Position numbers and translations under genes: made by a program | Notes under the pieces: model-generated | The model's database searches: none | Told to the model about the DNA's origin: nothing | What the model saw: the letters and a program-made list of their open reading frames with translations, nothing else | Origin: Wenzhouxiangella sp. | Lineage (GTDB): Bacteria; Pseudomonadota; Gammaproteobacteria; Xanthomonadales; Wenzhouxiangellaceae | Direction: 5' to 3' | DNA: 9,140 nt | Assembly: GCA_007123575.1 (NCBI GenBank) | Contig: SKKV01000242.1 | Span: 1-9,140, forward strand | Shown: piece after piece, positions 5,953 through 9,140 of the stretch | Layout: every line of letters starts with the position of its first letter | Numbering within the stretch: position 1 is the first letter of the stretch

Positions 5953-6852
5953 TCAGTTTCTTTTGAGGATGGCCTGGCCGGTGCGGGAGCGGGGGCGGCC
6001 TAGTTCGCCGGCGATCCAGTCGCCGACCTGGGCCATGGCGATCAGGTCGATGCCGTGGTCCATGCCGATGCCGTCGAGCATGTAGACGACATCCTCGGTA
6101 GCCACGTTGCCGGTAGCACCGCGCGCATAGGGGCAGCCACCCAAGCCTGCGACAGAGCTGTCGACCACCCGCACGCCGAGCTCCATGCAGGTCAGAATGT
6201 TCGCCAGGGCCTGGCCATAGGTGTCGTGGAAGTGGACGGCCAGCGCGTCGACCGGAATCGACTCTGCCACGGTCTTGAACATCTGCCGGGCCTTGACCGG
6301 GGTGCCGACGCCGATTGTGTCACCCAGCGAGATCTCGGCGCAGCCAGCCTCGAATAATGCTTCAGATACCCGCACCACGTCGGCGACGGGCACTTCACCC
6401 TGGTAAGGGCAGCCCAGCACCGTGGAGACATAGCCGCGTACACGCACGCCATCCTCGCGCGCGCGTCGCAGCACGGGCGCAAAGCGGCGCAGGCTGTCTT
6501 CGATGCTGCAGTTGATATTGCGCTGGTTGAAAGCCTCCGAGGCGGCAGTGAATACCGCGATTTCGTTGATGCCCACGGCCCGGGCGCGGTCGTAGCCGCG
6601 CTCGTTCGGTACCAGCGCCGGGTAGTGAATGCCAGGCATGCGCTCCAGCCCCTCGAATACGGCCTCGGCATCGGCAAGCTGTGGGATGGCGCGATCACTG
6701 ACGAAGCTGGTTGCCTCGATGGTCTGCACCCCGGTGTCGTTGAGCCGGTGAATAAGCTCCAGCTTGACTGCGGTCGGGATGGTGTAGGGCTCATTTTGCA
6801 GGCCGTCGCGTGGTCCGACTTCGACCACGCGCACCCGGTTATCGCGGCTCAC
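5953..6852 (-). CDS. mvaB: Hydroxymethylglutaryl-CoA lyase
   Basis: The 299-residue TIM-barrel enzyme cleaves 3-hydroxy-3-methylglutaryl-CoA to acetoacetate and acetyl-CoA, the last step of leucine catabolism, in the cytoplasm. All key residues are present at a constant offset of 26 from human HMGCL: Arg15 and Asp16 in EVGPRDGLQNE, His207 and His209 in HFHDTYGQ, Cys240 in GLGGCPYARGATGN, and Asn249. ATSFVS and GCPYQG also fit. The start is GTG at 6852; an in-frame stop (that of the thiolase) lies only nine bases upstream, so no longer version is possible, and there is no convincing Shine-Dalgarno. With six bases after the thiolase stop it is surely in the same transcript and probably translationally coupled. 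The C-terminus lacks a peroxisome signal, as expected for a bacterium. Confidence 0.96.
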   Translation of the reverse strand: MSRDNRVRVVEVGPRDGLQNEPYTIPTAVKLELIHRLNDTGVQTIEATSFVSDRAIPQLADAEAVFEGLERMPGIHYPALVPNERGYDRARAVGINEIAVFTAASEAFNQRNINCSIEDSLRRFAPVLRRAREDGVRVRGYVSTVLGCPYQGEVPVADVVRVSEALFEAGCAEISLGDTIGVGTPVKARQMFKTVAESIPVDALAVHFHDTYGQALANILTCMELGVRVVDSSVAGLGGCPYARGATGNVATEDVVYMLDGIGMDHGIDLIAMAQVGDWIAGELGRPRSRTGQAILKRN

Positions 6853-6858
6853 CGACGA

Positions 6859-8028
6859 TCAGGCCAGTTCCACGGCCATGGCCGTGGCTTCGCCACCGCC
6901 AATGCAAAGCGAGGCCACGCCACGCTTGCCGCCGCGGTTTTTCAGAGCGTGAATCAAGGTCACCAGAATGCGCGCACCGCTGGCACCGATCGGGTGACCC
7001 AGGGCACAGGCGCCGCCGTTGACGTTGACCTTGTCGTGCGGCAGGTCCAAGTCCTTCATTGCCGCCATGGTGACGGTAGCGAAGGCTTCGTTGACCTCGA
7101 ACAGATCCACCTCGTCCGCCTGCCAGCCAGCACGCTCCAGCACTTTCTGCATGGCGCCGACAGGGGCCGTGGTAAACCACTCCGGCTCATGGGCGTGGAC
7201 AGCATGGCTGACAATGCGAGCCAGCGGCTGCAGGCCACGGCGCTCGGCTTCTGAAGCGCGCATCAAAACGACAGCGGCGGCGCCATCGGAAATCTTCGAT
7301 GAGCTGGCCGCGGTAATGGTGCCATCCTTGGCGAAGGCCGGGCGCAGCGAGGGCATCTTTTCAGTGTTGCAGCGAGCCGGCTCTTCGTCGGTACTGATCG
7401 CGACATCGCCACGGCGTGACTTGACGGTGTGGGTCGCAATTTCGTTGTCAAAAGCACCGCTGTCGATCGCGGCCATGGCGCGCTCTACCGAGGCCTTGGA
7501 GAAGTTGTCCTGGTCTTCGCGGGTGAAACCGTACTTGGCCACGCACTGTTCGCCGAATTGGCCCATCATCTGGCCGTCGTAGGGGTTTTGCAGGCCGTCA
7601 TAGAACATGTGGTCCAGCGTCTGGGTGTGGCCCATGCGCAAACCCCGGCTGATCAGGTAGGGCGCGTTGGTCATGGATTCCATGCCGCCAGCAACGACGA
7701 TATCAGCACTGCCAGCGGCAATGGCATCAGCGCCCTGCATGACCGCTTTCATGCCGGAGCCGCAGACCTTATTGATGGTGGTGCATCCAGTGCTGGTTGG
7801 CAGGCCTGCGCCGAGCGCAGCCTGGCGAGCCGGGGCCTGGCCGGTGCCGGCGGGCAGCACGCAGCCCATGATGACCTCGGAAATATCGGCGCCATCCACC
7901 TTGGCATCGGCAATGGCCGCGGCAATCGCCGTGGCACCCAACTCAGGGGTTTTTACGGCAGAGAATTGGCCCTGGAAGGAACCGATGGCAGTACGGCGAG
8001 CGGAAACGATAACGACAGGATCAGACAT
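6859..8028 (-). CDS. Acetyl-CoA C-acetyltransferase (thiolase)
   Basis: This is a 389-residue biosynthetic-type (type II) thiolase, the usual length of about 390. The acyl-accepting Cys89 sits in NKVCGSGMKA, the catalytic His345 in GHPIGASGAR, and the second Cys375 in CIGGGEA; NEAFA and GGMESMTNAPY are also family marks. It interconverts two acetyl-CoA and acetoacetyl-CoA plus CoA; close relatives also cleave 2-methylacetoacetyl-CoA. The frame extends to an ATG at 8061, but the ATG at 8028 is chosen because MSDPVVIVSARRTAIG is the normal N-terminus and CGGGGTG lies about seven bases ahead. Its stop is six bases before the HMG-CoA lyase start. The pairing points to ketone body and branched-chain amino acid catabolism, while the preceding PHA-system gene also allows a polyester precursor role (phaA-like). 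Confidence 0.95.
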   Translation of the reverse strand: MSDPVVIVSARRTAIGSFQGQFSAVKTPELGATAIAAAIADAKVDGADISEVIMGCVLPAGTGQAPARQAALGAGLPTSTGCTTINKVCGSGMKAVMQGADAIAAGSADIVVAGGMESMTNAPYLISRGLRMGHTQTLDHMFYDGLQNPYDGQMMGQFGEQCVAKYGFTREDQDNFSKASVERAMAAIDSGAFDNEIATHTVKSRRGDVAISTDEEPARCNTEKMPSLRPAFAKDGTITAASSSKISDGAAAVVLMRASEAERRGLQPLARIVSHAVHAHEPEWFTTAPVGAMQKVLERAGWQADEVDLFEVNEAFATVTMAAMKDLDLPHDKVNVNGGACALGHPIGASGARILVTLIHALKNRGGKRGVASLCIGGGEATAMAVELA

Positions 8029-8063
8029 GAGAGCACCCCGGAAGTAGATGAACAGAGTCATCC

Positions 8064-8069
8064 ATTATC
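8064..8069 (-). promoter_or_regulatory. Possible -10 element for the thiolase-lyase transcript
   Basis: GATAAT on the minus strand lies about 36 bases before the chosen thiolase ATG and matches five of six bases of the -10 consensus. The best -35 at 17 bases (GTAAAC) is poor, so an activator may be needed, or the site may be chance. A start near 8057 would exclude the longer thiolase reading frame. Confidence 0.3.
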
Positions 8070-8088
8070 GCATGAGGCAGCGCGGTGT

Positions 8089-8361
8089 TTACTGAAAGTG
8101 CTCGTCCAGGTAGCGGTGAATTTCCTTCTCCACGGCCGGCTTCAGGTAGCTGAGCAAAAAGCCCAGCCTGGCGCGCACATGCACCACCTCCTCGTCCACG
8201 TCGATTTCTCCATGCACGCCCAGGCGCTGGAACACGATCGTGTCGCCGTCCCAGCCATAATCGATGTCGAATTTGTCAGCCAGGTCCTGGGCCAGAGAAT
8301 CAGCAATTTCCTGTGCTTCTTCAAGCGTTTTGTCGTGCTTTTTGCGGATGTCGATGCTCAT
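8089..8361 (-). CDS. Polyhydroxyalkanoic acid system family protein
   Basis: The 90-residue protein matches the small PHA_gran_rgn family (PF09650): MSIDIRKKHDKTLEEAQ, then a helix, YGWDGDTIVFQRLGVHGEIDVDEE, and the conserved end ARLGFLLSYLKPAVEKEIHRYLDEHF. The predicted fold is helix, four strands, helix, with no membrane segment. The family is found near polyhydroxyalkanoate genes and named for that link, but its biochemical action is not established. The frame continues to an ATG at 8424, but those residues do not fit the family and a likely -10 box (8389-8394) lies inside them, so the ATG at 8361 is chosen even though its Shine-Dalgarno is weak. It ends 60 bases before the thiolase start on the same strand. 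Confidence 0.88.
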   Translation of the reverse strand: MSIDIRKKHDKTLEEAQEIADSLAQDLADKFDIDYGWDGDTIVFQRLGVHGEIDVDEEVVHVRARLGFLLSYLKPAVEKEIHRYLDEHFQ

Positions 8362-8388
8362 AGCATGGCTCGGCGTGATCCCCAGATT

Positions 8389-8394
8389 ATTGTA
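8389..8394 (-). promoter_or_regulatory. Possible -10 element for the PHA-system gene
   Basis: TACAAT on the minus strand matches five of six consensus bases and would start a transcript about 20 bases before the ATG at 8361. No good -35 is present at 16-18 bases. It supports the short reading of the gene but is weak evidence alone. Confidence 0.35.
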
Positions 8395-8420
8395 GGGCAG
8401 ATGGGTAGAAGGAAATCGCC

Positions 8421-8463
8421 CCATTCCTCTCCCTCTTCCCTTCTCCCCCCGCTTCCCGCGCTG
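8421..8463 (-). repeat. Purine-rich degenerate heptad repeat, copy B
   Basis: On the minus strand this follows the TGA of the exporter gene at once and is almost purely G/A, reading CGGGAAGCGGGGGGAGAA, then GGGAAGA and GGGAGAG. It carries the same 10-mer GCGGGAAGCG (8450-8459) in the same position after a stop as the copy at 4196-4240. It occupies the spacer before the PHA-system gene. Confidence 0.5.
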
Positions 8464-9140
8464 TCACAGCGCATTCCTCGGCGGCAGTAACACGCTCGCC
8501 AGGATCATTCCCGTCGTCAGAGCCACCGCGATGATCCCTGCCAGCATGGCCGTTTCGATGCCGGAAATCACATCGTCACCGAGCAGGGTGGCCAGGCTGC
8601 GCAGCCCGATGCTGCCGGGAACCAGCAGAATCAAACCTGGCAAGTGCATGATGGAGCCCGGTCGGCCGGTGAATTTGACGAACAGGTTACCGGCCAGTCC
8701 GACGACCAGCGCCCCCAGAAACGCGCCCATCACCGGGGCGCCCAGAAACGCGCCCAGGCTGGCGCCAGCCCAGGCCAGCAGGCAGGCGCCCAGCATCCAG
8801 ATCCAATCGCGCTGGTGGGCCTGGAACAGCAGCATAAGGCCAAGGGCAGCGATCAATATGGCCAGGGGCGGCAACCAGTCAGGCCGAGGCGACGGGCTGA
8901 TCAGATCCACTGGCCCGACCAGCAATTGCCCGGCCATGCCGCCCATGACCAGGCCGAAGGTCAGCAGGGCAAAGATCATCAGCGCAAAAGCCATGCGGGA
9001 AGCGCCGGAGACCAAGTGGCCGGTGGCCAGCTCGCGACAGGCGGTGGTCAGGTCCATGCCCGGCACCAGCGCAATCATGCTGGCGATGATGGCCGGCATC
9101 AGCGCGGTTTCCGGATCGAAGCCGCACCACAAGGTGCCCA
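8464..9140 (-). CDS. ThrE-family threonine/serine exporter-like membrane protein (5' partial)
   Basis: The frame is open to the window edge, so the N-terminal part is missing; whole ThrE-type proteins are near 400 residues. The visible 220-odd residues begin with the hallmark loop ALVPGMDLTTACRELATGHLVSG. Hydrophobic helices follow at about 47-66, 87-104, 110-128, 130-152, 161-178 and 190-216 (counted from the TTG at 9132). LPGLILLVPGSIGLRSLATLLGDD near the end is the second family mark, and LLPPR closes the protein. Members export threonine or serine from the cytoplasm in Corynebacterium; here the substrate is unknown. A GAFLGA motif is duplicated within the membrane part (residues 127-141). 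The stop is followed by a purine-rich heptad repeat. A link to the amino acid catabolic genes downstream is only positional. Confidence 0.85.
   Translation of the reverse strand, partial: GTLWCGFDPETALMPAIIASMIALVPGMDLTTACRELATGHLVSGASRMAFALMIFALLTFGLVMGGMAGQLLVGPVDLISPSPRPDWLPPLAILIAALGLMLLFQAHQRDWIWMLGACLLAWAGASLGAFLGAPVMGAFLGALVVGLAGNLFVKFTGRPGSIMHLPGLILLVPGSIGLRSLATLLGDDVISGIETAMLAGIIAVALTTGMILASVLLPPRNAL
8714..8756 (-). repeat. 27-base imperfect tandem duplication inside the exporter gene
   Basis: The 16-mer CCCAGAAACGCGCCCA occurs at 8714-8729 and again at 8741-8756, 27 bases apart. The period equals nine codons and keeps the frame, giving GAFLGA twice with three residues between, within a predicted membrane helix pair. 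Confidence 0.7.

Noticed and set aside
6625..7254. Plus-strand open frame of 209 codons opposite the lyase-thiolase junction
   Set aside because: Antisense of two enzymes with complete catalytic motifs; typical of GC-rich coding bias.
8362..8424. Longer N-terminus for the PHA-system protein starting at 8424
   Set aside because: The added residues do not fit the family, and a likely -10 box lies within them.
7429..8490. Plus-strand open frame of 353 codons opposite the thiolase and PHA-system genes
   Set aside because: Antisense shadow of two well-supported genes; its sequence is His/Gly/Ala-rich and runs through intergenic DNA.

Overview
The window looks like chromosomal DNA of a GC-rich Gammaproteobacterium (roughly 60 % GC by eye). 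The families present (YbaY/MliC/COG3650 envelope domains, a YqiA-like esterase, a TonB_C-tailed periplasmic protein, a PHA-system protein and an acyl-CoA catabolic cluster) would suit a free-living marine or soil lineage related to Xanthomonadales, Chromatiales or Wenzhouxiangella. That placement is inference only. I see no rRNA, tRNA, CRISPR array, transposase or phage gene.

Left part, 1-2441. A three-domain envelope protein cut by the window edge is translationally coupled (ATGA overlap) to a small alpha/beta hydrolase. Convergent to them is a secreted TPR/TonB_C-like protein, with a palindrome between the two stop codons. A strong sigma70-type promoter drives the TonB_C gene from the divergent intergenic space before the NYN gene.

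Middle, 2442-4240. A cytoplasmic NYN-LOTUS (putative RNA-processing) protein on the plus strand converges on an MscS-type mechanosensitive channel, and a strong hairpin overlaps the NYN stop codon.

Right part, 4241-9140, all on the minus strand. In transcription order it holds a ThrE-family exporter (cut by the window edge), a small PHA-system protein, an acetyl-CoA acetyltransferase, an HMG-CoA lyase, a frameshifted GxxExxY gene, a type II 3-hydroxyacyl-CoA dehydrogenase-like SDR, and a small CesT/YbjN-like protein fused to the SDR by a TAATG overlap. The thiolase, lyase and SDR fit together in leucine/isoleucine breakdown: HMG-CoA to acetoacetate plus acetyl-CoA, 2-methyl-3-hydroxybutyryl-CoA oxidation, and acetoacetyl-CoA thiolysis. 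They could equally feed acetyl units to or from polyhydroxyalkanoate.

The least ordinary structure is the GxxExxY segment (5434-5940). The gene is broken by one base in a homopolymer and is bracketed by a diverged inverted repeat of about 44 bp, so it looks like a small cassette inserted between two catabolic genes. A second unexplained signal is a purine-rich run of degenerate heptads that occurs twice on the minus strand, each time just after a stop codon (4196-4240 and 8421-8463), with a shared 10-mer. I found no clearly new multi-gene defence or mobile system.
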